A stretch of DNA of 64,000 nt, from NCBI RefSeq assembly GCF_003050925.1, contig NZ_QAOV01000005.1, positions 248,001-312,000 on the forward strand, read 5' to 3'. A program made the position numbers and the translations under genes. Below are positions 27,981-35,842 of the stretch, piece after piece. Under the pieces are notes generated by a model. That model had not been told where the DNA came from, searched no databases, and saw only the letters and a program-made list of their open reading frames with translations. The number at the start of each line of letters is the position of its first letter. The first letter of the stretch is position 1. This stretch comes from Pseudomonas sp. GV085. GTDB lineage: Bacteria > Pseudomonadota > Gammaproteobacteria > Pseudomonadales > Pseudomonadaceae.

Positions 27981-28011
27981 AAAATGCCCCGCCAAGTGCG
28001 GGGCATTTTTT
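27981..28011. terminator. intrinsic terminator (repeat copy 2)
   Basis: AAAATGCCCCGC-CAAGT-GCGGGGCATTTT, a perfect 12-bp stem with A and T runs at its ends, working in both directions. It ends the leftward DUF6124-type gene and insulates the PAAR cassette from it. Confidence 0.88.
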
Positions 28012-28018
28012 GCGAGCG

Positions 28019-28306
28019 TTAATCCTGCGGGTCGAGGTTATCCAGTGCCTGATTCACCGCCAGCTCGCCCAGCATGATGACCTGCGCAATCCCCAGCATT
28101 GTGCTGCGTTGCGAGCCTTCCAGCAGGCCGGCGAAATCGCTGGCCATGACATTGGCCGAGGCGAGTGATTCGCAGGCGTGGGCCAACAGGGTTTCGGTGT
28201 CGAGGCCGGGTGCGATCAAGAATGTTCGGCTGGGTTTGCGCGGGCTGGTGTTGATGTGGGCGCAGAGGTTGTCGGTATTTGGGGGATCGGGGGTAATTTT
28301 CAGCAT
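28019..28306 (-). CDS. DUF6124/DUF3077-type small protein
   Basis: 95 residues, no signal or membrane segment, mostly helical. The core TETLLAHACESLASANVMAS and SQRSTMLGIAQVIMLGELAV are recognisable from small pseudomonad proteins annotated DUF3077 or DUF6124, whose function is unknown. It begins after TAAGGAG; the TAA in that site is the stop codon of a 52-codon upstream ORF, so the two are probably translationally coupled. It sits behind a 400-base structured leader and ends in terminator copy 2. Confidence 0.75.
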   Translation of the reverse strand: MLKITPDPPNTDNLCAHINTSPRKPSRTFLIAPGLDTETLLAHACESLASANVMASDFAGLLEGSQRSTMLGIAQVIMLGELAVNQALDNLDPQD

Positions 28307-28318
28307 AGATAAAACTCC

Positions 28319-28477
28319 TTACACCATAAGACAAGGAGCCATCACCCTCGCTACCAAACGAAAGGTGGCGGCCATGCGCAGGTTGGTAGACCGGGGTGTA
28401 AGGAAACCGGCGCGCCCGAAAACGCCCTGTGCATGACCACCATAAAAAGCAGAGACGTAAGAACGTCTGCAAATCAT
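28319..28477 (-). CDS. possible 52-residue leader ORF coupled to the DUF6124-type gene
   Basis: Open frame from ATG at 28477 to TAA at 28319-28321, encoding a basic peptide (starts MICRRSYVSAFYGG, ends RLVARVMAPCLMV). A TTG start at 28510 would give 63 residues. No good ribosome site precedes either start. The stop codon lies inside the Shine-Dalgarno of the downstream gene, the layout expected for a translated leader. It may still be a chance frame in a structured RNA. Confidence 0.4.
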   Translation of the reverse strand: MICRRSYVSAFYGGHAQGVFGRAGFLTPRSTNLRMAATFRLVARVMAPCLMV

Positions 28478-28672
28478 GATGCTTTGCACCCTACACAGCC
28501 GGGCTACCAAACCCGATCACTGATGTTCAGCGACAGGTAGACGGTAGAGTCCGGGAGTAAGGTGCACAAGCCGGCGGATTCTGGCGCAGTCGTAGTCCCT
28601 TACGCAAGAATGCGTAGGTTGCGACTGTAAGGAGATGTCGTTCAAGCGGAGGCTTTCATTGCACCGATTGGC

Positions 28673-28702
28673 CCCATCGCGGGCAAGCCCGCTCCCACAG
28701 GG
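28673..28702. repeat. single REP palindrome
   Basis: CCATCGCGGGCAAGCCCGCT plus CCCACAGGGG, a lone REP of the GCGGGC...GCCCGC class, at the far end of the DUF6124 leader. Confidence 0.75.
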
Positions 28703-28742
28703 GTCCTGAGTGCTCACACAATTTGTGCTTTACCCGAGATCT

Positions 28743-28844
28743 TTGTAGGAGCGAGCTTGCTCGCGATGGATGCAAGGACGACGCGCTGCACCAGAAAGCA
28801 CGCGTCATCGTTAACGACCATCGCGAGCAAGCTCGCTCCTACAG
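28743..28844. repeat. REPIN, 102 bp
   Basis: Inverted arms TGTAGGAGCGAGCTTGCTCG and GAGCAAGCTCGCTCCTACAG, again exactly 102 bp end to end. It lies just downstream of the pchP stop codon. Confidence 0.9.
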
Positions 28845-28859
28845 TAATTGCAACCCGGT

Positions 28860-29915
28860 TTACTGGATTTCTTCAGGCTTGACGATCACCCAGTTCTTGT
28901 CGGCAGTCACGGTCAAGCCTTCCTTGGTCTGGGCCGCGGCATTCTTGGCCATCATGCCGTTGATCTGGGTCATGTACTTGTCCTTGCGGTTGACCCACAG
29001 GTGGATGCCGCCCTTGGCCACGTCAACACTGTGGAACAGCATGTAGCCGTCGCTGCTCGGAGTATCGCCGCCCACCAGCACCGGTTTTTTCCACTCGTCG
29101 ATGTAGGTCAGGATCGCCGCCTGCTTGCCGGCCATCCAGGTCGCCGGGGTCCACAGGTACGGGGTCAGTTCCAGGCCGAGGTTGGCCTTCTCGTCATATT
29201 TGCCGGCGGTGACCTGCTTGCGCGCGGTGGTCAGTTCGCCAGTCTTCGGGTCCTTGAGCAGCAGCGACACGCCGATCACGTTTTGCGGTTTGACGTTGTA
29301 GCCGTACTTGGGATCGGCCGCGACCATGCGCACCAGTTCTTCGGAGGCGGCGGTCATCACGTAGACCTCGATGCCGTTCTCCATCAGTTTGTTGTACAGC
29401 TCTTGCTGGCCGGTGAAGATTTTCGGCGGATTGACGTCGAGTTTCTTGACCACATCGCCTTCGTAATAAGTGGCCGGCACCGGTTTGCCAGACGCCATCA
29501 TCTCGTCGACATAGCCCTTGAGTTCCTTGAGCGTGAAGCCGGAGAACACTTGGGCGACCCATGGATAGCAAACCATGTCGTCGACTTCGCAGAGGCGGTA
29601 GTAGTAGCTGAACAGGCTTTCCTTGTGGTCGGCGGTGTCCTTGAACGGCATCAGCTTCAGGGAGGGGTCGAGCTTGTCGCGGGTGATCAGGCCCTTGTTC
29701 TCCATGAACGGCAGCAACGACTCTTCCAGGTCGTAGCGGTAACTGGTGTTGTCCATGTCGAACACCGCGTAGTTACCCTTGTTGGCGTTGGCGGCGATCA
29801 TCGCGTCCAGCGCCTTGGCCTGATCGGCCGGCCAGTGTTTCAGATCCGTTGCGAGAACCTGGCCGGCGAGGCCGAGGCAAAGTGCTGCGGCCAGTAGTTT
29901 CGGTGCTAATTTCAT
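28860..29915 (-). CDS. pchP: periplasmic phosphorylcholine phosphatase PchP
   Basis: 351 residues with a signal peptide cleaved after about residue 22 (VLA|TD). HAD motif I is DMDNT at 53-57, which becomes 31-35 in the mature protein, matching the published numbering of the P. aeruginosa enzyme. Motif II is in MTAASEE and motif III in VGGDTPSSD. It releases choline from phosphorylcholine, part of host phospholipid use. I start it at 29915, with GGGAG upstream; a longer frame from 30089 would put 58 non-signal residues ahead of the signal peptide. Confidence 0.9.
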   Translation of the reverse strand: MKLAPKLLAAALCLGLAGQVLATDLKHWPADQAKALDAMIAANANKGNYAVFDMDNTSYRYDLEESLLPFMENKGLITRDKLDPSLKLMPFKDTADHKESLFSYYYRLCEVDDMVCYPWVAQVFSGFTLKELKGYVDEMMASGKPVPATYYEGDVVKKLDVNPPKIFTGQQELYNKLMENGIEVYVMTAASEELVRMVAADPKYGYNVKPQNVIGVSLLLKDPKTGELTTARKQVTAGKYDEKANLGLELTPYLWTPATWMAGKQAAILTYIDEWKKPVLVGGDTPSSDGYMLFHSVDVAKGGIHLWVNRKDKYMTQINGMMAKNAAAQTKEGLTVTADKNWVIVKPEEIQ

Positions 29916-30155
29916 CTGCGTTTCTCCCTGAATGAAAGAGATCGACGCTAACAAATAAGTGTGACAGTCCTCGTCTGTCAGCGACCGCCCACGTCCCTTT
30001 CGCGCCAGTTGCATTTCTGACAGCGACATCCGCTTATTCCAAAAGCGACGAATACCATGCGTTTTTGATATTAATTCATTATTTTTCAAGCTGTTAGGCT
30101 TGCCCGTTCGCAGCTGCCCCGGAAGGCAGTTGGCAAAAGTCTAATGGGAGTTCCA

Positions 30156-31547
30156 ATGAATCTGCCGCTGATCCTCAATCTGCTGGTGTTCCTCGCCCTG
30201 CTCCTGGGCCTGGCGCAAACCCGCCACACCACTTGGAGCCTGGCGAAAAAAGTCCTGCTCGCACTGGTGCTGGGCGTAGCGTTCGGCGTGGTCCTGCACA
30301 CTGTCTACGGTGCTGGCAACCCGGTGCTGAAAGCCTCGATCGGCTGGTTCGATCTGGTAGGCAACGGTTATGTGCAACTGCTGCAAATGATCGTGATCCC
30401 GCTGGTATTCGCCTCGATCCTCAGCGCCGTGGCCCGTCTGCACAACGCTTCGTCTCTGGGCAAGATCAGCTTCCTGACCATCGGCACGCTGCTGTTCACC
30501 ACCGCCATTGCAGCGCTGATCGGCATCGGCCTGACCAACCTGTTCGGTCTGACCGCTGAAGGCCTGGTGGCCGGCACCCAGGAAATGGCGCGCCTGCAAA
30601 CCATTCAGACCGATTACGCAGGCAAAGTCGCCGACCTTAACGTGCCGCAGTTGCTGCTGTCCTTCATCCCGCAGAACCCGTTTGCTGATCTGGCACGGGC
30701 CAAGCCGACCTCGATCATCAGCGTGGTGATCTTCGCCGCGTTCCTGGGTGTCGCGGCCCTGCAATTGCTCAAGGATGATGCCGAGAAAGGTCAGAAAGTG
30801 ATCAACGCCATCGACACCCTGCAAGCCTGGGTCATGCGACTGGTGCGTCTGGTGATGAAGCTGACCCCGTACGGCGTGCTGGCGCTGATGACCAAAGTGG
30901 TCGCCGGCTCCAACCTGCAAGACATCATCAAGCTCGGCAGTTTTGTCGTGGTGTCCTACATCGGCCTGGGCCTGATGTTCGTGGTGCATGGCGTGCTGGT
31001 GTCGGCTGCCGGGATCAATCCACTGCGCTTCTTCCGTAAGATCTGGCCGGTGCTGACGTTTGCTTTCACCAGCCGTTCGAGCGCTGCGACGATTCCGCTG
31101 AGCATCGAGGCGCAGACCAGTCGTTTGGGTATCCCGCAGTCCATCGCCAGCTTCGCCGCTTCGTTCGGCGCGACCATTGGCCAGAACGGTTGTGCCGGCC
31201 TGTACCCGGCGATGTTGGCGGTAATGGTGGCGCCAACCGTGGGCATCAATCCGCTGGACCCGCTGTGGATCGCAACGCTGGTGGCGATTGTCACGCTGAG
31301 TTCGGCCGGTGTGGCCGGGGTTGGCGGCGGTGCGACGTTTGCGGCGTTGATCGTGCTGCCGGCGATGGGCTTGCCGGTGTCACTGGTGGCGTTGCTGATT
31401 TCGGTCGAGCCGCTGATTGATATGGGGCGTACGGCGTCGAACGTCAGTGGTTCGATGACGGCGGGGGCGATTACCAGTCAGGTGATGCAGCAGACCGATA
31501 AGGCGTTGTTGGATGCGGATGAGCATTCGGCGTTGGCGCAGGCTTGA
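30156..31547 (+). CDS. tcyP: L-cystine:cation symporter, TcyP/YdjN type (DAACS family)
   Basis: 463-residue sodium/proton-dicarboxylate-type symporter with about eight membrane helices and two re-entrant loops; the hallmarks are [33 protein letters not shown] and [11 protein letters not shown]. The cysteine-containing GQNGC and overall pattern match the cystine-transporting TcyP group rather than glutamate or C4-dicarboxylate carriers. Start at 30156 with GGGAG upstream. It is divergent from pchP across a 240-base AT-rich gap that should hold both promoters. Confidence 0.87.
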   Translation: MNLPLILNLLVFLALLLGLAQTRHTTWSLAKKVLLALVLGVAFGVVLHTVYGAGNPVLKASIGWFDLVGNGYVQLLQMIVIPLVFASILSAVARLHNASSLGKISFLTIGTLLFTTAIAALIGIGLTNLFGLTAEGLVAGTQEMARLQTIQTDYAGKVADLNVPQLLLSFIPQNPFADLARAKPTSIISVVIFAAFLGVAALQLLKDDAEKGQKVINAIDTLQAWVMRLVRLVMKLTPYGVLALMTKVVAGSNLQDIIKLGSFVVVSYIGLGLMFVVHGVLVSAAGINPLRFFRKIWPVLTFAFTSRSSAATIPLSIEAQTSRLGIPQSIASFAASFGATIGQNGCAGLYPAMLAVMVAPTVGINPLDPLWIATLVAIVTLSSAGVAGVGGGATFAALIVLPAMGLPVSLVALLISVEPLIDMGRTASNVSGSMTAGAITSQVMQQTDKALLDADEHSALAQA

Positions 31548-31566
31548 GTAGCGTCTGACAGACCGC

Positions 31567-31642
31567 TATCGCGAGCAGGCTCGCTCCTACATTGGATCTG
31601 TGATCGACACAAATCCCCTGTAGGAGTGAGCCTGCTCGCGAT
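31567..31642. repeat. REP pair (tail-to-tail)
   Basis: TATCGCGAGCAGGCTCGCTC (left) and GTAGGAGTGAGCCTGCTCGC (right) in inverted order compared with the 102-bp REPINs. It lies between the convergent tcyP and folA. Confidence 0.88.
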
Positions 31643-31646
31643 GCTT

Positions 31647-32159
31647 TTAGATTTTTTCCCAGACTTCGAAGTTGTATGCGGGCTTGTCTTCCGCCGCCGG
31701 ATTTTCGATGTTGGACACCAGTTTCCACTGGCCCAAATCAAACTCCGGAAACCACGCATCCCCTTCCGGGCTCAGCGCCACGCGGGTCAGGTACAAGCGA
31801 TCGGCCTGCGCCAACCCTTGCGCATACAACTGCGCACCACCAATCAGCATCAGCTCATCAACGCCCTGCTCCTTCGCCCATGCTTCGGCGCGAACGACGG
31901 CGGCTTCCAGCGACGGATAAACCTCCGCGCCTTCCAGCACCAGATCCGCCTGACGGCTGACCACGATGTTCAAGCGGCCGGGCAATGGGCGACCCAGGGA
32001 ATCCCAGGTCTTGCGCCCCATGATGATCGGCTTGCCGAGGGTGGTGGCCTTGAAGTATTTGAAGTCCCCCGGCAGGTGCCAGGGCATGCTGTTGTCGACG
32101 CCGATCACGCGGTTTTCACCGAGGGCTGCGATCAGGCTGAGGGGGAGTGATTTAGTCAT
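31647..32159 (-). CDS. folA: dihydrofolate reductase FolA
   Basis: Reduces dihydrofolate to tetrahydrofolate with NADPH; target of trimethoprim. 170 residues with the substrate loop MPWHLPGDFKYFK (the catalytic Asp is in PGD), the NADPH segment IIMGRKTWDSLGRPLPGR and LMLIGGAQLY. Start at 32159 (MTKSLPLSLIAALGENRVIG); the in-frame extension to 32225 has no ribosome site. It is divergent from the DUF2868 gene. Confidence 0.97.
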   Translation of the reverse strand: MTKSLPLSLIAALGENRVIGVDNSMPWHLPGDFKYFKATTLGKPIIMGRKTWDSLGRPLPGRLNIVVSRQADLVLEGAEVYPSLEAAVVRAEAWAKEQGVDELMLIGGAQLYAQGLAQADRLYLTRVALSPEGDAWFPEFDLGQWKLVSNIENPAAEDKPAYNFEVWEKI

Positions 32160-32244
32160 GCCGGCGAGGATAGCAGAGCCGGGCTTTCGCCGATAAGCGC
32201 CACAGCGGTTATGCTCACAGCTCAATTAAGCGACGGGATGCCGC

Positions 32245-33615
32245 GTGACTGAACTCAATACCCTCTGGCTGACAGAAACCATTCGACTGCGCGAAGAACA
32301 CGCAGGTCCCCTGGAAGACCTTGAAGCCAACCGACTGGCCCGCAGCGCCGGCGGCGATTTGCCGTCGCGCATTCAACGCCGGGCCCTGTGGCTGGCTGAA
32401 CGCGATGGCCTGGCTGCGGCCCTCAAACACTGGCTGCAAAGCGCACGACTGGCGCTGATCGTCATGGCGGTGCTGGCCGTGATCAGCGGCGCCGGCCTGG
32501 CCTTTGCTGCACTGGGCGACGGCCTGCACCCGGTGAATGTGTTCTGGGCCTTGGGCAGCCTGCTCGGGCTCAATCTGATCCTGCTGCTGAGCTGGGCCTT
32601 GGGCCTGGTGTTCGCCGGTGAACAAGGCGCCAGCCTCGCACGCCTGTGGCTGTGGCTTAGCGAAAAGCTCGCGCGGGACGCCAAAGCCGCACAACTGGCA
32701 CCGGCCCTGCTTCTGTTGCTGCAACGCCGGAAACTCAATCGCTTGGCCATCGGTGTGCTGGTCAACAGCCTGTGGTTGCTGGCGATGCTCAGCGCTTTGG
32801 TGATCCTGCTGATGTTGATGGCGACCCGGCGCTACGGCTTCGTCTGGGAAACCACGATCCTCAGTGCCGACACCTTTATTGCCGTGACCCAGGCGCTTGG
32901 TACATTGCCGGCCCTGTTTGGCTTCAGCGTGCCGACCGAGGAAATGATCCGCGCCAGTGGCGATGCCGCTCTGAACATCGAAAGTGCCCGTCAGGCCTGG
33001 GCCGCGTGGCTGGTCGGCGTCTTGCTGGTCTACGGTGTTGTGCCGCGCCTGCTGCTGGCGCTGTTTTGCCTGTGGCGCTGGAATACCGGGCAAACGGCGC
33101 TGCGTCTGGATTTGAACCTGCCCGGTTACGCACAACTGCGCGAACGCTTGATGCCCACCAGCGAGCGCCTCGGCGTCAGCGATATCGCACCCGCGCAGCT
33201 GCATCGCGTGGAAAGCGGCGTGACTGAACAGCAAAGCGACGGTGCGTTACTGGTCGCCATCGAGCTGGACGACCAGCGCCCGTGGCCACCGCAATTGCCG
33301 AAAAACGTGAGCAACGCCGGCATCCTCGACAGCCGCGAATCGCGACACAAACTCCTCGAACAATTGAGCCGTTTCCCCCCGGCGCGCCTGGCCATCGCCT
33401 GCGATCCACGGCGCTCACCGGATCGCGGCAGTCTGGCCTTGGTTGCCGAACTGGCCCGCAGCGCCAGCGCCACCCGCGTGTGGTTGTTGCAGGCGCCCCC
33501 CGGTGAAGCGCTGGACGCCGAACGCCTGGGCGACTGGCACGTGGCGCTGCAACAGCTTGAGCTGCCGTTTGCCGATTGTGCACCGATGAACTGGCTGGAG
33601 ACAGGTCATGACTGA
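32245..33615 (+). CDS. DUF2868 membrane protein
   Basis: 456 residues starting with GTG. About four or five membrane helices lie in the first 280 residues (near 74-95, 105-125, 170-195 and 250-270), and a soluble C-terminal half follows. The pattern matches DUF2868, found next to DUF3482 GTPases in gamma- and beta-proteobacteria. Function is unknown. It overlaps the next gene by eight bases, so the two products are probably partners at the inner membrane. Confidence 0.82.
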   Translation: MTELNTLWLTETIRLREEHAGPLEDLEANRLARSAGGDLPSRIQRRALWLAERDGLAAALKHWLQSARLALIVMAVLAVISGAGLAFAALGDGLHPVNVFWALGSLLGLNLILLLSWALGLVFAGEQGASLARLWLWLSEKLARDAKAAQLAPALLLLLQRRKLNRLAIGVLVNSLWLLAMLSALVILLMLMATRRYGFVWETTILSADTFIAVTQALGTLPALFGFSVPTEEMIRASGDAALNIESARQAWAAWLVGVLLVYGVVPRLLLALFCLWRWNTGQTALRLDLNLPGYAQLRERLMPTSERLGVSDIAPAQLHRVESGVTEQQSDGALLVAIELDDQRPWPPQLPKNVSNAGILDSRESRHKLLEQLSRFPPARLAIACDPRRSPDRGSLALVAELARSASATRVWLLQAPPGEALDAERLGDWHVALQQLELPFADCAPMNWLETGHD

Positions 33616-34984
33616 CACCTGGAAACAGCCTCTGAAACTCGCCGTGGTCGGCCACACCAATGTCGGCAAAACCTCGTTGCTGCGTACCCTGACTCGCGAC
33701 GTCGGCTTCGGTGAAGTGTCCCATCGCCCCAGCACCACGCGGCATGTCGAGGGCGCACGGTTGTCGGTGGACGGCGAGCCACTGCTCGACCTCTATGACA
33801 CCCCCGGACTGGAAGACGCCATCGCCCTGCTCGATTACCTCGAACGCCTGGAGCGTCCCGGTGAACGCCTCGACGGCCCGGCACGCCTGGCGCGCTTCCT
33901 CGATGGTAGCGAAGCCCGGCAACGCTTCGAACAGGAGGCCAAGGTGCTGCGCCAGTTGCTGGCGTCGGACGCCGGGCTCTATGTGATCGACGCCCGGGAG
34001 CCGGTGCTGGCCAAGTATCGCGACGAGCTGGAAGTACTGGCCAATTGCGGCAAACCCTTGCTGCCGGTGCTGAACTTCGTCAGCAGCGCCAACCACCGCG
34101 AGCCGGCATGGCGTGAAGCGCTGGCGCGGCTGGGATTGCATGCGTTGGTGCGCTTCGACAGCGTCGCGCCGCCGGAGGATGGCGAGCGTCGGCTCTATGA
34201 AAGTCTCGCCCTGTTGCTGGAGTCTGCCCGGCCACAACTGGAACGCCTGATTTGCGATCAGCAAGCCCAGCGTTTGGCCCGCCAGCAAAGTGCGGTGCGG
34301 TTGATTGCCGAATTATTGATCGATTGCGCGGCCTGCCGACGCAGCGTGGTCAGTGATGACGAACAGGAACGACAGGCGATCAGCGAACTGCGCAAGGCCG
34401 TGCGGCAACGGGAGCAGCGTTGCGTCGAGGCCCTGCTCAAGCTCTACGCTTTCCGCCCACAGGATGCCGCGGCCAGTGAGTTGCCGTTGCTCGACGGCCG
34501 TTGGGGCGATGACCTGTTCAACCCGGAAACCCTCAAGCAACTGGGCGTGCGCGTCGGTGGCGGGATCGCGGCGGGGGCTGCTGCAGGGGCTGGGGTCGAT
34601 TTGCTGGTGGGCGGCATTACCCTCGGCGCTGCCGCTCTGGCCGGTGCCATCGCCGGCGGCGCACTGCAAACCGCACGCAGTTACGGCAGCCGCTTGTTCG
34701 GCAAGGTGAAGGGCCAACGCGAACTGACGATGGACGACAACGTGCTGCGGCTGTTGGCGCTGCGTCAGCGGCAATTGCTGCAAGCGCTCAATGCCCGCGG
34801 GCACGCGGCGATGGACAGCATCCAGGTCGCCACGCCACAGGACAAGAGTTGGCGCGAAGGCAAACTGCCCGAAGCGCTGAACAAGGCGCGGGCGCATCCG
34901 CAGTGGTCGTCGCTCAATCCTCATTCCAAATTGAATCAGGCGGAGCGGCAGGAGCAGATCGAGGCTCTGGCACAGCAGCTGTAG
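33608..34984 (+). CDS. Era-like GTPase with DUF3482 domain
   Basis: 458 residues. The N-terminal G domain shows G1 GHTNVGKTS (15-23), the switch region with RPSTTRH and G3 DTPG (64-67). G4 is not the usual NKxD: the expected place reads PVLNFVSS, so nucleotide specificity may be relaxed. The DUF3482 part (about 250-458) contains a glycine-zipper stretch (GGGIAAGAAAGAGVDLLVGG) able to insert in membranes. Pairs with the upstream DUF2868 protein; biological role unknown. Confidence 0.83.
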   Translation: MTDTWKQPLKLAVVGHTNVGKTSLLRTLTRDVGFGEVSHRPSTTRHVEGARLSVDGEPLLDLYDTPGLEDAIALLDYLERLERPGERLDGPARLARFLDGSEARQRFEQEAKVLRQLLASDAGLYVIDAREPVLAKYRDELEVLANCGKPLLPVLNFVSSANHREPAWREALARLGLHALVRFDSVAPPEDGERRLYESLALLLESARPQLERLICDQQAQRLARQQSAVRLIAELLIDCAACRRSVVSDDEQERQAISELRKAVRQREQRCVEALLKLYAFRPQDAAASELPLLDGRWGDDLFNPETLKQLGVRVGGGIAAGAAAGAGVDLLVGGITLGAAALAGAIAGGALQTARSYGSRLFGKVKGQRELTMDDNVLRLLALRQRQLLQALNARGHAAMDSIQVATPQDKSWREGKLPEALNKARAHPQWSSLNPHSKLNQAERQEQIEALAQQL

Positions 34985-35015
34985 AGACAGAACACTTGCT
35001 TTGGCCGGACTGACG

Positions 35016-35094
35016 CCATCGCGAGCAGGCTCGCTCCTACAGGGGATTTGTGTCGACCACAGATCCAATGTGGGAGTGAGCCTGCTCGCGATGG
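35016..35094. repeat. REP pair (tail-to-tail)
   Basis: CCATCGCGAGCAGGCTCGCT and GTGGGAGTGAGCCTGCTCGC, inverted to each other, between the convergent DUF3482 and HD genes. Its centre (GGGGATTTGTGTCGACCACA) is the reverse complement of a segment in the 31567-31642 element with few changes, so these two shorter elements are sisters. Confidence 0.85.
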
Positions 35095-35116
35095 CAGCAA
35101 CTCGGTATCACAGGCT

Positions 35117-35674
35117 TTATGCAGCCAACAACCGCACCGCCTTGTCCTTCAACACCGCCAGATCAATCACCGGCACATGCATCTCTTTCGCCAGCTCATC
35201 CCACTGGCGCATGCGCAAACTCACGGCACACAGCGGGTCCTGCTCGAACGCCTCGGCCTCTTCAGCCGTCATCACCCCGCCCTGATATTCCAGGGTCCGG
35301 CGGCTGGCTTCGCTCAGGCACTCGTAGTATCCCGTCTCCTTGAGCGTCAGATAACGCTTGGCCTGTACGTGGTGTTCGACCAGCCGCGCCATACGCTCGC
35401 TGAATCCGGCGCGGCGCAGATAATCCGCGCCCAGGCGCTCATGACTGACCACACCGAAGCCGCCCATGTTCTCCGCGCTTTCAGTGCAGATATGCCCGAT
35501 GTCATGAAAGAACGCCGCCAGCACCACTTCATCGTCGAAGCCTTCGGCCATGGCCAATTGCGCCGCCTGGGACATGTGCTCGATCTGCGACACCGGCTCA
35601 CCGATGTAGTCGCTGTCGCCAAAGCGCTCGTACAAACCGAACGCCTCGGCAATCACTTGCTTATTGCGCTCCAT
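35117..35674 (-). CDS. HD-domain protein of phosphonate operons (PhnZ-like)
   Basis: 185 residues. Residues expected for a PhnZ-type mixed-valent di-iron oxygenase are present: Tyr23 and Glu26 (YIGE), His33, His57-Asp58 (HDIGH), His78 and His101/His102 with Lys106. PhnZ cleaves 2-amino-1-hydroxyethylphosphonate to glycine and phosphate. Many HD proteins in 2-aminoethylphosphonate operons are of this kind. No PhnY dioxygenase is next to it, so the substrate here is uncertain. A strong GGAGG precedes the start at 35674. Confidence 0.8.
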   Translation of the reverse strand: MERNKQVIAEAFGLYERFGDSDYIGEPVSQIEHMSQAAQLAMAEGFDDEVVLAAFFHDIGHICTESAENMGGFGVVSHERLGADYLRRAGFSERMARLVEHHVQAKRYLTLKETGYYECLSEASRRTLEYQGGVMTAEEAEAFEQDPLCAVSLRMRQWDELAKEMHVPVIDLAVLKDKAVRLLAA

Positions 35675-35786
35675 CAGATTTCCTCCAGTACCGTAGCGAC
35701 GGATCGCTACCGTAATGGTGCGAATCGCCAATGATCAGCTCGCCATAGGGCGTCGGGCTGATCAGCATGTCGTTGTGTTGCGTCAT
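35661..35786 (-). pseudogene. remnant of an FAD-dependent oxidoreductase of the phosphonate operon
   Basis: A 41-codon frame (MTQHNDMLISPTPYGELIIG, then DSHHYGSDPSLR) lies between the binding-protein gene and the HD gene and runs into the HD start. The segment resembles the C-terminal part of the FAD-dependent oxidoreductases (TIGR03364 type) that normally occupy this place in aminoethylphosphonate operons. The N-terminal FAD domain is absent. I read it as the scar of an internal deletion. It is too short to be an enzyme. Confidence 0.5.
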
Positions 35787-35842
35787 CTAAAGGTGCCCTG
35801 AACTCAAGGCCCCCGAAGAGGCCCTGTCAGTCGATAAAGATC

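Larger units (their letters stand above)
25145..28003. other. accessory cassette bounded by direct repeats of a terminator
   Basis: A 34-base sequence (CGTCGAACATGAAAATGCCC onward, ending at CGGGG) occurs at 25145-25178 and again, identical and in the same orientation, at 27970-28003, offset by 2825 bases. Between the copies are three leftward genes: a PAAR protein, a small anchored protein overlapping it by four bases, and a membrane protein. The 25560-25720 part is visibly AT-rich compared with the surroundings. The pattern suggests an insertion next to the ilvD terminator. No integrase or transposase lies inside. Confidence 0.7.
28307..28720 (-). promoter_or_regulatory. long structured leader of the DUF6124-type gene
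   Basis: About 400 bases upstream of the gene on its strand. Two related blocks occur: GCTACCAAAC (28350-28359) ... GGTAGAC (28385-28391) ... GTAAGG (28398-28403), and the same three words at 28503-28512, 28536-28542 and 28557-28562. A perfect TACGCA-AGAA-TGCGTA hairpin lies at 28601-28616. The internal repetition and inverted words suggest a folded RNA. I do not know an Rfam family for it. Confidence 0.5.

Noticed and set aside
25145-28003. The repeat-bounded region as an integron or prophage remnant
   Set aside because: No integrase, attC-like site, phage structural gene or tRNA target is present; the repeats are simply a terminator sequence.
29916-30089. Longer start for pchP at 30089
   Set aside because: It would put 58 polar residues before an evident signal peptide; the ATG at 29915 has a good ribosome site and gives the DMDNT motif at mature position 31.
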